From assembly GCA_031280855.1 (NCBI GenBank), contig JAITGH010000043.1:1-17014 (forward strand): a DNA stretch of 17,014 nt, given 5' to 3'. Shown here piece after piece: positions 5,800 through 12,595 of the stretch. A program made the translations under genes and the position numbers. Every line of letters starts with the position of its first letter. Position 1 is the stretch's first letter. This DNA is from Oscillospiraceae bacterium. Lineage in GTDB: Bacteria; Bacillota; Clostridia; Oscillospirales; Oscillospiraceae. Below the pieces are notes generated by a model. It saw nothing but the letters and a program-made list of their open reading frames with translations. It made no database searches and had not been told where the DNA came from.

Positions 5800-8259
5800 T
5801 TGGCTATCAGAATCGCGCTGGCCGGCAATCCGAACAGCGGCAAGACTACGCTGTTCAACGCTTTGACGGGTTCCAACCAGTTCGTCGGGAACTGGCCCGG
5901 CGTTACCGTCGAAAAAAAAGAAGGCAAGCTTAAAGCACACAAGGATGTGACGATAACCGACTTACCCGGTATCTATTCTCTGTCGCCCTATACTTTGGAA
6001 GAGGTCGTCGCACGGAACTACTTAATTGACGAGCGTCCGGACGCTATCCTTAACATCGTCGACGGTACGAACCTGGAGCGTAACCTGTTCCTTACGACTC
6101 AGCTTACCGAGCTCGGAATCCCCGTCGTCGTCGCGGTGAACATGATCGACATCGTTCAAAAGAGCGGCGACAAGATAAACCTGGAGGCGCTGTCGAAAGC
6201 CCTGGGCTGCAAGGTCGTGGACATCTCCGCGCTTCGCGGTACGAACGTCATGGAGGCCGCCGAGGCCGCAATCAAGGCCGCCGAGAGCACTAAAACCGAG
6301 CCGCAGCACAGATTCTCCGGCGGCGTCGAGCACACCCTCGCTCACATCGAGGAACACGTGCTGCACGACAAACCTCAGGAGCAGCAGCGGTTCTTCGCAA
6401 TCAAACTCTTCGAGCGCGATGAGAAGATTATCTCGAAACTTGCGATTACTCCGGAGCAGATCGCGCATATTGAGGGCGATATCAAGCTGCGCGAGGAAGA
6501 ACTTGAGGACGACAGCGAGTCCATCATTACTTCCGAGCGCTACACCTACATAGATTCTATTATCAAGGACTGCGTCAAGATCAAAAGCAAGGGAAAGCTT
6601 TCAGCCAGCGACAAGATTGACCGCGTGGTAACGAACCGCTGGCTGGCGTTACCGATCTTCGCGGCGGTTATGTTCGTCGTTTACTTCGTCTCCGTTACGA
6701 CGATTGGAACGCTTGTCACCGACTGGACGAACGACGGGCTGTTCGGCGACGGCTTCTTTATCGGCGGCAGCGGCGATTATGAGGACGTCGCGGGCGAGTT
6801 CGACGCCGCGTCGGCTCAAATCGAGGCCTTCATCGCCGCCGCCGAGGTTGCGGGGATTGACGTCGAGCCGCTTACCGAGACTCTCGAGTCTGACGCGCCG
6901 GACTCTGCCGTCGTCGCAAGCTTCATCAGCGCGGCGAAGTCCGCGAACGTTACAGCTGAAGCGGAGATCTCTGACGATGAGACCGGCGAGGTCGTCGAGG
7001 TACTGCCCGTCGACGCAGACGCGTTCCAAGCCGCGCTTGCCGTCGAGGAACCCGATCCCGCTGACTACGGCGTGTGGGTACCGGGTATTCCCGCGCTCGT
7101 CGAGGGCGGCTTGACCGCCGTCAACTGCGCCGACTGGCTCCAAGCGCTGATCCTTGACGGTATCGTTGCCGGCGTGGGAGCCGTCCTCGGGTTCGTTCCG
7201 CAGATGCTGATACTCTTCCTATTCCTGGCATTCTTGGAGCGTTGCGGATACATGTCGCGAATCGCGTTTATACTTGACCGAGTATTCCGCCGATTCGGGC
7301 TTTCGGGCAAGAGCTTCATTCCGATCCTGATCGGCACGGGGTGCGGAGTGCCCGGTATCATGGCGGCGCGAACCATTGAGAATGACCGCGACCGCAAGAT
7401 GACGATCATGACCACGACGTTCATCCCCTGCGGCGCTAAGCTTCCGATTATCGCTCTATTCGCGGGCGCGATCTTCGACGGAGCCGCGTGGGTCGCGACT
7501 GCCGGCTACTTCATCGGACTTGCCGCGATTATCTCCTCCGGAGTCATTCTTAAGAAGACGAAGCTATTCTCCGGCGATGTTGCCCCGTTCGTTATGGAGC
7601 TGCCCGCGTACCACTGGCCGACCGTCGGCGGAGTGCTGCGCTCAATGTGGGAGCGCGGCTGGTCCTTCATCAAGAAGGCGGGAACGATCATCCTGCTGGC
7701 GACAATCGGAGTCTGGTTCCTCTCATTCTTCGGTTGGGTTGACGGTACGTTCCAAATGCTCGCTGAGGAGAACATGGACTCCAGCATCTTGGCGAGAGTC
7801 GGCAGCGCGATCGCGGTAGTCTTCGCTCCGCTTGGCTGGGGGAACTGGAAAGCCGCCGTTGCGGCGATTACCGGGCTTATCGCGAAGGAGAACGTCGTCG
7901 GAACGTTCGGGATCCTGTACGGCACAGGCTCACAATTCTGGGAGCAGCTTGCGAATCCGGAGGTCGGATTCTCCGCGCTGGCGGGATTCTCGTTCCTCGT
8001 CTTCAACTTGCTGTGCGCACCGTGCTTCGCCGCTATGGGCGCGATAAAGCGCGAGATGAACAGCGCGAGGTGGTTCTGGATCGCGATTGGCTATCAGTGC
8101 GGACTTGCGTATATCGTAAGCTTGTGCATATTCCAGCTCGGCACGCTATTCTCTGCGGGAGGGTTCGGAATCGGCACCGTCGTCGCGTTCCTAATCGTCG
8201 CCGCGTTCGTGTTCATGTTGTTCCGCCCTGTAAGGAAGCTCGCAACCGCTAAAAGTTAG
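5800..8259 (+). CDS. feoB: Ferrous iron transporter FeoB with acidic extracytoplasmic insertion
   Basis: Fe(II) importer: a cytoplasmic GTPase domain fused to a multi-span membrane domain, 819 residues. GTPase motifs: G1 GNPNSGKT at 9-16, G2 around T36 (GVTVEKKEG), G3 DLPG at 54-57, G4 NMID at 114-117, G5 near SALRG at 143-147. The membrane part begins at about 282. Gate motifs are ILIGTGCGVPGIMAART (C515) and TFIPCGAKLPI (C544). Start is TTG at 5800, supported by AGGAGG eight bases upstream and the usual MAIRIALAGNPNSGKT beginning. Residues about 317-437 form an acidic Ala-rich stretch between the first and second membrane spans that ordinary FeoB proteins lack. Third gene of the feo operon; the gene ends in TAG. 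Confidence 0.97.
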   Translation: MAIRIALAGNPNSGKTTLFNALTGSNQFVGNWPGVTVEKKEGKLKAHKDVTITDLPGIYSLSPYTLEEVVARNYLIDERPDAILNIVDGTNLERNLFLTTQLTELGIPVVVAVNMIDIVQKSGDKINLEALSKALGCKVVDISALRGTNVMEAAEAAIKAAESTKTEPQHRFSGGVEHTLAHIEEHVLHDKPQEQQRFFAIKLFERDEKIISKLAITPEQIAHIEGDIKLREEELEDDSESIITSERYTYIDSIIKDCVKIKSKGKLSASDKIDRVVTNRWLALPIFAAVMFVVYFVSVTTIGTLVTDWTNDGLFGDGFFIGGSGDYEDVAGEFDAASAQIEAFIAAAEVAGIDVEPLTETLESDAPDSAVVASFISAAKSANVTAEAEISDDETGEVVEVLPVDADAFQAALAVEEPDPADYGVWVPGIPALVEGGLTAVNCADWLQALILDGIVAGVGAVLGFVPQMLILFLFLAFLERCGYMSRIAFILDRVFRRFGLSGKSFIPILIGTGCGVPGIMAARTIENDRDRKMTIMTTTFIPCGAKLPIIALFAGAIFDGAAWVATAGYFIGLAAIISSGVILKKTKLFSGDVAPFVMELPAYHWPTVGGVLRSMWERGWSFIKKAGTIILLATIGVWFLSFFGWVDGTFQMLAEENMDSSILARVGSAIAVVFAPLGWGNWKAAVAAITGLIAKENVVGTFGILYGTGSQFWEQLANPEVGFSALAGFSFLVFNLLCAPCFAAMGAIKREMNSARWFWIAIGYQCGLAYIVSLCIFQLGTLFSAGGFGIGTVVAFLIVAAFVFMLFRPVRKLATAKS

Positions 8260-8419
8260 GTAATGTCATAAATTTGTGTATTACTTCGTCTGCCTCCCTT
8301 GCCGTATTTTATCCATTCCCCACCGTTACTGAATTGAGGCTGTGAAAAATCGGCGGCGGTCGTTATTCTCGTACTACAACAGATTTCTGACAATACCAAA
8401 AGTTAGGAGGAACACAATC

Positions 8420-8593
8420 ATGTTAGAGGCCATTACCGGAAACGCGGGAACGATTATCGTAACGCTGGTGCTGCTGGCGATAGTCGGCGGGATCGTCGCC
8501 GGAATAATCAGCAAGCGCCGTAAAGGTCAAAGCGCGTCGTGCAGCTGCGGCTGCGACGGCTGCGCGAAGACCGACGACTGCGCCGCTCGGTAA
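8420..8593 (+). CDS. FeoB-associated Cys-rich membrane protein
   Basis: A 57-residue protein with one N-terminal membrane span (about 11-30, GTIIVTLVLLAIVGGIVAGI), a basic SKRRKG stop-transfer and a short Cys-rich tail CSCGCDGC...DDC. This is the layout of the FeoB-associated Cys-rich membrane protein family (Pfam PF12669) found directly after feoB in Firmicutes. It probably helps Fe(II) handling at the inner face of the membrane, but its biochemical role is unsettled. The frame is open upstream to 8342; the start at 8420 is chosen because TAGGAGG ends nine bases before it and the family starts here. The 160-bp gap after feoB shows no clear promoter. Confidence 0.88.
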   Translation: MLEAITGNAGTIIVTLVLLAIVGGIVAGIISKRRKGQSASCSCGCDGCAKTDDCAAR

Positions 8594-8626
8594 CCGCGTA
8601 CTGCGGCAACTGCAACTATAGATAGA

Positions 8627-8661
8627 CGCTGACGCTTACCTGTGATGGGTAAGCGTCAGCG
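8627..8661. terminator. strong hairpin between the feo operon and the convergent cupin gene
   Basis: A perfect 14-bp stem (CGCTGACGCTTACC / GGTAAGCGTCAGCG) with a 7-base loop lies in the short gap between two convergent genes. U-tracts are weak on both strands, but placement and stability suggest a bidirectional terminator. Confidence 0.75.
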
Positions 8662-8680
8662 AATATGTGCGAGTGCGCGG

Positions 8681-9232
8681 TTACGCGCCGGGCTTCCAGT
8701 CGAGCTTAAGACACTCGCGGCAGGAGTTGCACTTCTTATCGGCGTCGAGGATGCACTGACCCGGTCCGTTGTAGAACATCTCCATACGCTTGTCTCCTTC
8801 GCCGATTACGCTGCCGAACATGCCTTGCATACACGCGGCTTGGAAGAAGATCGGCTTGTCGACGCGCACGAACTCCATCGGGCAGTGCAGCACTCCGGCG
8901 GGGATCCTCACGATCGTCGGCTGCTCGATTATGTACTCCTCCATCTCCTCACCCAGACACAGGCGAACGGTAGCGTCCCAATCGAACACATTCGGGAACG
9001 TGCCGCCAAGATAGATCAGGTACTCGTCCACGTCGTGTCGGTGCGGCATCCGATCAAGGAAGTAGGGTTTCACGACGATTTGGAATCCGACGTTGTACTT
9101 CGCACCGGGGATTTGAGACGCGCCTCGGAAATAGGCTTGCGGCGAGTACACGAAGTCAACGACTCCGTCCGCCGCCGCCTCGTTGTACTCCGGCTTAAAC
9201 CGGTACACGAGTTTCTCGTACTTTCGAGCCAT
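8681..9232 (-). CDS. cupin-domain protein with C-terminal Cys cluster, function unknown
   Basis: A 183-residue cytoplasmic protein with no signal peptide. A cupin motif is visible: H64-R-H66-DVD-E70-YLIYLGG (motif 1) and IPAGVLH116 (motif 2), giving the usual His-His-Glu-His set for one metal such as Fe, Mn or Zn. At the C-terminus C160, C168, C171 and C174 form C-x7-C-x2-C-x2-C, suggesting a second metal site (Zn or Fe-S). I do not know a substrate. GGAG lies about 10 bases before the ATG, and its own promoter is at 9268-9296. It is convergent with the feo operon. It could be a metal-dependent enzyme or a sensor; the link to iron is only positional. Confidence 0.8.
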   Translation of the reverse strand: MARKYEKLVYRFKPEYNEAAADGVVDFVYSPQAYFRGASQIPGAKYNVGFQIVVKPYFLDRMPHRHDVDEYLIYLGGTFPNVFDWDATVRLCLGEEMEEYIIEQPTIVRIPAGVLHCPMEFVRVDKPIFFQAACMQGMFGSVIGEGDKRMEMFYNGPGQCILDADKKCNSCRECLKLDWKPGA

Positions 9233-9267
9233 AGTGGATTCTCCTTAAGTAGAAGTAAAGTAACTAC

Positions 9268-9296
9268 AGTGTACCACACCTGCTGCCGGATTGCAA
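9268..9296 (-). promoter_or_regulatory. promoter of the cupin gene
   Basis: On the minus strand TTGCAA (9296-9291), 17 bp, TACACT (9273-9268): a reasonable sigma-A promoter. The RNA start near 9261 leaves a leader of about 28 bases containing the GGAG site. Confidence 0.6.
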
Positions 9297-9360
9297 CCAT
9301 TTTATCACGATTCTTGCATACTTAATAACAGTAACCATATTATGGTTTCAACGTTATGCG

Positions 9361-9398
9361 AGCCCGCAGCGGCCGCAAATGCGCGGTCGCTGCGGGTT
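9361..9398 (-). terminator. hairpin after the Gly/Cys-rich gene
   Basis: CCCGCAGCGGCC (9363-9374) pairs with GGTCGCTGCGGG (9385-9396) with a single G-U pair; flanking bases extend it to 14. It lies about 20 bases beyond the stop of the minus-strand gene at 9420. It lacks a good U-tract, so it may be a terminator or a transcript-stabilising 3' hairpin. Confidence 0.55.
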
Positions 9399-9419
9399 GA
9401 CACTCTTAGAGGCGTCTCA

Positions 9420-10037
9420 TCAGCGGATCCGTTGTATGTAGATCGACGCGTAGTTGACCGTTACATTCGCGCTTACCGCTCCCGTGATCGGCGCGATGCG
9501 CAGCACTTCGCCCGCGTTTAGCGACAGAACTACCGTGGCGGACGCCGTCCCCGTGCCCGTTTGCCCGATGGGTACGCTTACGATTGACGACGTGTACTCG
9601 CCAAGCATGAACGCTGCGGAGTCGCCCGGGTATCCGCTTGCCTGTACGGTGTATGTAATCTCGTACCGACCGGTCGCGAGAATCGTGAAGTCAGAGCTTC
9701 CCGACATGTGCGCGACCGCGTTGCCGAGTTCGGTAGAGTTCCCGCAGAACATCAGCGGACAGCAACAGCAGATCGATTGATCGCCGCAGGTTTCCGACGC
9801 AAGCTCGCCCAGCGCGGGCTTCACCGCTCCGCCGCACCCGCATCCGCAGCCTCCGCCGCCGTGATTGCCGCACCCACAGCCTCCGCCGCCGTGATTGCCG
9901 CACCCGCAGCCTCCGCCACACCCGCCGCCTCCGCCGCACCCGCCGCTCAACGGAAAGCATATCATTCCTCCGCACCCTGCATTTGCTCCGCCGATGCAAT
10001 TGCAGCCCGTGGATCCCTTGTGGATTTTCATAGTCAT
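9420..10037 (-). CDS. Gly/Cys/His-rich protein with BclA-like C-terminal domain (spore surface?)
   Basis: A 205-residue protein in two parts. Residues 11-70 are almost all Gly and Cys with His-Asn, including tandem ten-residue repeats GCGCGNHGGG; then CGDQSICCCCPLMFC. I count 19 cysteines, all before residue 99. Residues about 103-205 are a Cys-free beta-rich domain (DFTILATGRYEITYTVQASG ... AGEVLRIAPITG ... ASIYIQRI), resembling the TNF/C1q-like tip of BclA-type exosporium proteins. No signal peptide is seen, as expected for coat proteins made in the mother cell. The ATG at 10037 has an AAAGGCG site upstream; M3 is an alternative. A sigma-K-like promoter lies at 10091-10117. A spore-surface role is inference. 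Confidence 0.8.
   Translation of the reverse strand: MTMKIHKGSTGCNCIGGANAGCGGMICFPLSGGCGGGGGCGGGCGCGNHGGGGCGCGNHGGGGCGCGCGGAVKPALGELASETCGDQSICCCCPLMFCGNSTELGNAVAHMSGSSDFTILATGRYEITYTVQASGYPGDSAAFMLGEYTSSIVSVPIGQTGTGTASATVVLSLNAGEVLRIAPITGAVSANVTVNYASIYIQRIR
9848..9917 (-). repeat. 30-bp tandem repeat encoding GCGCGNHGGG
   Basis: Two 30-bp copies (9848-9877 and 9878-9907) differ at one base (9876 versus 9906), followed by 10 bases of a third copy. Inside the Gly/Cys-rich gene; such repeats often vary in number between strains. Confidence 0.8.
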
Positions 10038-10066
10038 AGAGTTTCTCGCCTTTCTTCATTATGGTG

Positions 10067-10096
10067 TTGACGGTTTTACTCCGTCTGCGCTATACT
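10067..10096 (+). promoter_or_regulatory. possible upstream sigma-A promoter
   Basis: TTGACG (10067-10072), 18 bp, TATACT (10091-10096). A transcript would start near 10103 and meet the hairpin at 10141-10161. The -10 box coincides with the sigma-K-like box on the other strand, so at most one may be real. Confidence 0.35.
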
Positions 10097-10117
10097 ATGC
10101 TTTTATCGTTGAAGTGT
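10091..10117 (-). promoter_or_regulatory. sigma-K-like promoter for the spore-surface-like gene
   Basis: On the minus strand an AC at 10117-10116 precedes CATAGTATA (10099-10091) by 16 bp, matching the known mother-cell sigma-K pattern (AC, about 16 bp, CATAnnnTA). The RNA would start near 10085, about 48 bases before the ATG at 10037. Confidence 0.45.
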
Positions 10118-10140
10118 TACGATACGCGGATCAGTCCCTT

Positions 10141-10161
10141 AAATCCGCATTCTGCGGATTT
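10141..10161. terminator. compact hairpin between divergent genes
   Basis: AAATCCGCA/TGCGGATTT, a perfect 9-bp stem with a 3-base loop, followed by a short T-run on the plus strand. It could terminate a leader RNA from the 10067-10096 promoter or insulate the two divergent surface genes. Confidence 0.5.
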
Positions 10162-10218
10162 TGTCGAACGTTTCATCAGTTCCCATCGACCTTTTTTGCC
10201 TTTTTTTGCTTGTAGGAC

Positions 10219-10247
10219 TTGATTTTTCCGTCTATACTTGTTATAAT
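10219..10247 (+). promoter_or_regulatory. sigma-A promoter of the SLH/SGNH gene
   Basis: TTGATT (10219-10224), 17 bp, TATAAT (10242-10247), with T-runs just upstream. The RNA starts near 10254, immediately before GGAGG at 10260-10264. This rules out translation from the TTG at 10219, which is the -35 itself. Confidence 0.75.
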
Positions 10248-10275
10248 AACGAAAGATACGGAGGTATTCATTCAA

Positions 10276-11613
10276 ATGCAAAGGAAACGATCACTTTCGT
10301 CATTGATTGTCACGGTAACCGTGTTTGCAATGCTGATGTCCGGAATGTCCATGGCGCATGACGATGACTCCGGCTTCAAGGACGTCCCGTCCGATAGCTG
10401 GTTCTACGACGCCGTCTTAACGATGGCAAGCCTGAACGCCGTCGACGGCTTCTCCGACGGCTTATTCAAACCCGACGAGCCCGTCACTGTCGCACAGTTC
10501 CTCAAGATGCTTTGCGCCGCAGTTATTCCGGATCGAGCCGAGCCCGCTCTCGCGCTCAGCGATCCCAACGACTGGTCAGAGTTCTTCTACTACGCCGCGC
10601 TTGACTACGCGCTGATTCGTGAGAGCGAGTTCACCCTCGACCAACTCGACCTGCCGCTGTCGCGCTATGACGCCGCGCTGCTTATCAGCCGCGCCTCCGA
10701 GAAGATCCTGCAAGAGTCCGCTCCGCTGCGCTCCGACGTTAACGCGATCATCGCGGACAGCGGTGAGCTTCCCGCCAAGTACGTGCACGCGGTGCAGCTG
10801 TGCTATTCTAAGGGAATCTCCGGCGGATTTGAGGACGGCAGCTTCAATGGCGAGAAGCCGCTTACTCGCGCTCAAGGCGTCGTTATGGTTATGCGGCTCA
10901 CTCTGCCGGAGGTTCGCAACCTTCCGTCGCCGGAGCCGTCGCCCGCGACGCGTGGCGCCGTTACCACGTCCGCATCGATTATCGCGACCGTACCGCCGGC
11001 TGCATCAGGCTCGCCCGTTTTACCAACTCCGTCGAACTCGCCCGTGAAGGACGCTGCGGCCTTCGTCGCGGAGGAGACCGTTATCATCGGCGACAGCCTC
11101 ACTCACGGGCTGTACCTTTACGGCAAGATGCGCGAGCCAACCTACCTGTTCTCCACAGGCATGAGCACAAGCAACGCGCTGTCGAAATCGTTCGAGACCA
11201 ACAGCGGCAAGAAGCTCAAGCTTATCGACGCTCTGTCCGGCGAAGACTACAAGGCCGTCTATATCTTGCTGGGCATTAACGAGCTTGGCTCGGACGTCGA
11301 GGCGTACTCCACGCGCTATGGCAAGCTGATCGACAAGATCAAGGAGACCCTGCCGGACGCGACGATCTATATTGAAAGCGTGCTGCCCGTCAGCAAGAAG
11401 AAGAGCAACTCCGGCGGATCGTTTACGAAGGCGAACGTGCTGAAGTTCAACGACGCGCTAATGAAGCTTGCAGAGGATAAGGAGGTCGAGTACCTTGACG
11501 TGTACGCGATCTTCGCGGACGAGGACGGCTATTTGCCGCCGGACTCGACGTGGGACGGCGTACACCTTAACACGAAGTACTACGCCGTTTGGGCGAAGCA
11601 CCTTAGTTCTTAG
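10276..11613 (+). CDS. secreted SLH-domain SGNH/GDSL hydrolase
   Basis: A 445-residue secreted surface protein. A basic N-terminus and hydrophobic stretch (7-27) ending near AHD form a signal peptide. SLH repeats follow at about 33-85 (FKDVPSDSWFYDAV ... GFSDGLFKPDEPVT), 100-143 (degenerate) and 165-208 (GGFEDGSFNGEKPLTR); these bind secondary cell-wall polymer. A Pro/Ser/Thr linker (215-258) leads to an SGNH domain with block I GDSLTHG (S274), block III LGINELG (N335) and block V DGVHLN (D427, H430), so the catalytic residues are intact. Such enzymes are esterases or acetyl-hydrolases; the cell-wall substrate is not known. Start at 10276 is set by GGAGG 11 bases upstream and the promoter position. 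Confidence 0.92.
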   Translation: MQRKRSLSSLIVTVTVFAMLMSGMSMAHDDDSGFKDVPSDSWFYDAVLTMASLNAVDGFSDGLFKPDEPVTVAQFLKMLCAAVIPDRAEPALALSDPNDWSEFFYYAALDYALIRESEFTLDQLDLPLSRYDAALLISRASEKILQESAPLRSDVNAIIADSGELPAKYVHAVQLCYSKGISGGFEDGSFNGEKPLTRAQGVVMVMRLTLPEVRNLPSPEPSPATRGAVTTSASIIATVPPAASGSPVLPTPSNSPVKDAAAFVAEETVIIGDSLTHGLYLYGKMREPTYLFSTGMSTSNALSKSFETNSGKKLKLIDALSGEDYKAVYILLGINELGSDVEAYSTRYGKLIDKIKETLPDATIYIESVLPVSKKKSNSGGSFTKANVLKFNDALMKLAEDKEVEYLDVYAIFADEDGYLPPDSTWDGVHLNTKYYAVWAKHLSS

Positions 11614-11630
11614 ATTGTAATCTACGCAAT

Positions 11631-11672
11631 GGACTCGCGGGAGCCGTCATGGCTCCCGCGAGTCCGGTTTTT
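11631..11672 (+). terminator. intrinsic terminator of the SLH/SGNH gene
   Basis: A perfect 15-bp stem (GGACTCGCGGGAGCC / GGCTCCCGCGAGTCC) with a 5-base loop, followed by GGTTTTT. It lies 17 bases after the stop codon. Confidence 0.92.
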
Positions 11673-11702
11673 CACTGTTAACAATCCAGACACAATATAC
11701 GC

Positions 11703-11731
11703 TTGATTTGTTCATATTTGTGTGGTATAAT
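11703..11731 (+). promoter_or_regulatory. orphan sigma-A promoter
   Basis: TTGATT (11703-11708), 17 bp, TATAAT (11726-11731). No plus-strand gene follows; transcription from about 11738 would run into a foldable region and then antisense to ymdB. Confidence 0.6.
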
Positions 11732-11737
11732 TGGTGT

Positions 11738-11810
11738 ATAGCAACTCAGGCGTGAGGGCGTAGCTCTCGCCCAAACCACGCCCTGCCGCCTGTACTCTGA
11801 CGCCTGTCCG
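11738..11810 (+). ncRNA. possible structured small RNA downstream of the orphan promoter
   Basis: CAGGCGT (11747-11753) pairs with ACGCCTG (11800-11806), and nested inside GGGCGT (11756-11761) pairs with ACGCCC (11778-11783). A further ACGCCCG/CGGGCGT palindrome overlaps the ymdB stop at 11813-11828. No ORF or known RNA family is recognised and there is no clear U-tract. It could be a small RNA, an antisense transcript or the 3' hairpin of the minus-strand operon. Confidence 0.3.
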
Positions 11811-12593
11811 TTACGCCCGAACGGGCGTGACGGCTAGGCACAGCCCGGAGTCCGCGTCAAGCTCGAACACCGCGCCCGATACCATGCTCGCGCCGCTTGC
11901 GGACTTGTAGTGATCCTTCGGAATCCCGAGGAACATGCCGATCGATTGCTCGGCGTCCATCCCAATGACCGACTGAATCGGACCCGTCATGCCAAGATCG
12001 GTGATGAAGCCGGAGCCGCCCGGCAGTACTTGCGCGTCGGCGGTTTGTACGTGCGTATGCGTGCCCCAAATTGCGCTGACACGCCCGTCCAGCATATACG
12101 CCATCGCTTGCTTTTCGCTCGTCGCCTCTGCGTGGAAGTCTACAAGCGTGAACTTGACGTGCTCCGGCTGATCCGCAAGCAACTTGCGCACGATGGAGAA
12201 CGGATTCTCCGGCTGATAGTCCATGCTCTTACGTCCGATAAGGCACAGCACTCGAATCGCGCCGTACGCGGTCTCGAACACCGCGTGCCCGATTCCCGGA
12301 GCGGCGTCCGCATAGTTCGCGGGCCGCAGAATGTACGAGTGATCGTCCAGGTACGGCATGATCTCCCGCTTCGAGAACGCGTGATTGCCAAGCGTGATAA
12401 CGTCCGCGCCCGCGTTCATTATCGCGTCCGCGTCCGCCGGGAATAGCCCGCGCCCCGCGCAATTCTCGCCATTCACCACGGTGAATGCGATGTCAAGGCT
12501 CCGTTGAAGTCCGCGCAATCGATCTTGTAACGCGGAAAGACCGCCGGAGCCCGTTACGTCGCCGATCGCCAGTACGTTGATTGTCTTGCTCAT
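11811..12593 (-). CDS. ymdB: YmdB-type metallophosphoesterase (2',3'-cNMP phosphodiesterase family)
   Basis: A 260-residue calcineurin-like phosphoesterase of the TIGR00282/YmdB family; the B. subtilis member hydrolyses 2',3'-cyclic AMP and influences motility and biofilm choice. Motifs: GDVTGSGG (D12), VVNGENCAG (E43, N44), GNHAF (N70, H71), VDFHAEATSEK (H154), GTHTHVQTAD (H179, H181), which supply the dinuclear metal site. The long open frame upstream (to 13181) merely overlaps nadA; ATG 12593 has GGGAG upstream and fits the family N-terminus. It starts two bases after the nadA stop, so the two are almost certainly co-transcribed and translationally coupled. It lacks adjacent rny, its common partner elsewhere. 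Confidence 0.93.
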   Translation of the reverse strand: MSKTINVLAIGDVTGSGGLSALQDRLRGLQRSLDIAFTVVNGENCAGRGLFPADADAIMNAGADVITLGNHAFSKREIMPYLDDHSYILRPANYADAAPGIGHAVFETAYGAIRVLCLIGRKSMDYQPENPFSIVRKLLADQPEHVKFTLVDFHAEATSEKQAMAYMLDGRVSAIWGTHTHVQTADAQVLPGGSGFITDLGMTGPIQSVIGMDAEQSIGMFLGIPKDHYKSASGASMVSGAVFELDADSGLCLAVTPVRA

Positions 12594-12595
12594 CG

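Noticed and set aside
8342..8419. Longer start for the Cys-rich membrane protein
   Set aside because: The family begins at the membrane span; TAGGAGG precedes the ATG at 8420.
8642..9325. 227-codon plus-strand open frame opposite the cupin gene
   Set aside because: No RBS or recognisable domain, Arg/His-rich composition typical of antisense frames in G+C-rich DNA.
9848..9917. CRISPR-like repeat array
   Set aside because: The repeats are contiguous, lack spacers and are in-frame codons of a Gly/Cys repeat protein.
9691..10059. Arg-rich 122-codon frame overlapping the Gly/Cys-rich gene
   Set aside because: A frame-shifted reading of the repeat region; the main frame has a coherent C-terminal domain.
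10219..10275. TTG start of the SLH/SGNH gene
   Set aside because: This TTG is the -35 of the gene's own promoter, upstream of the predicted RNA start.
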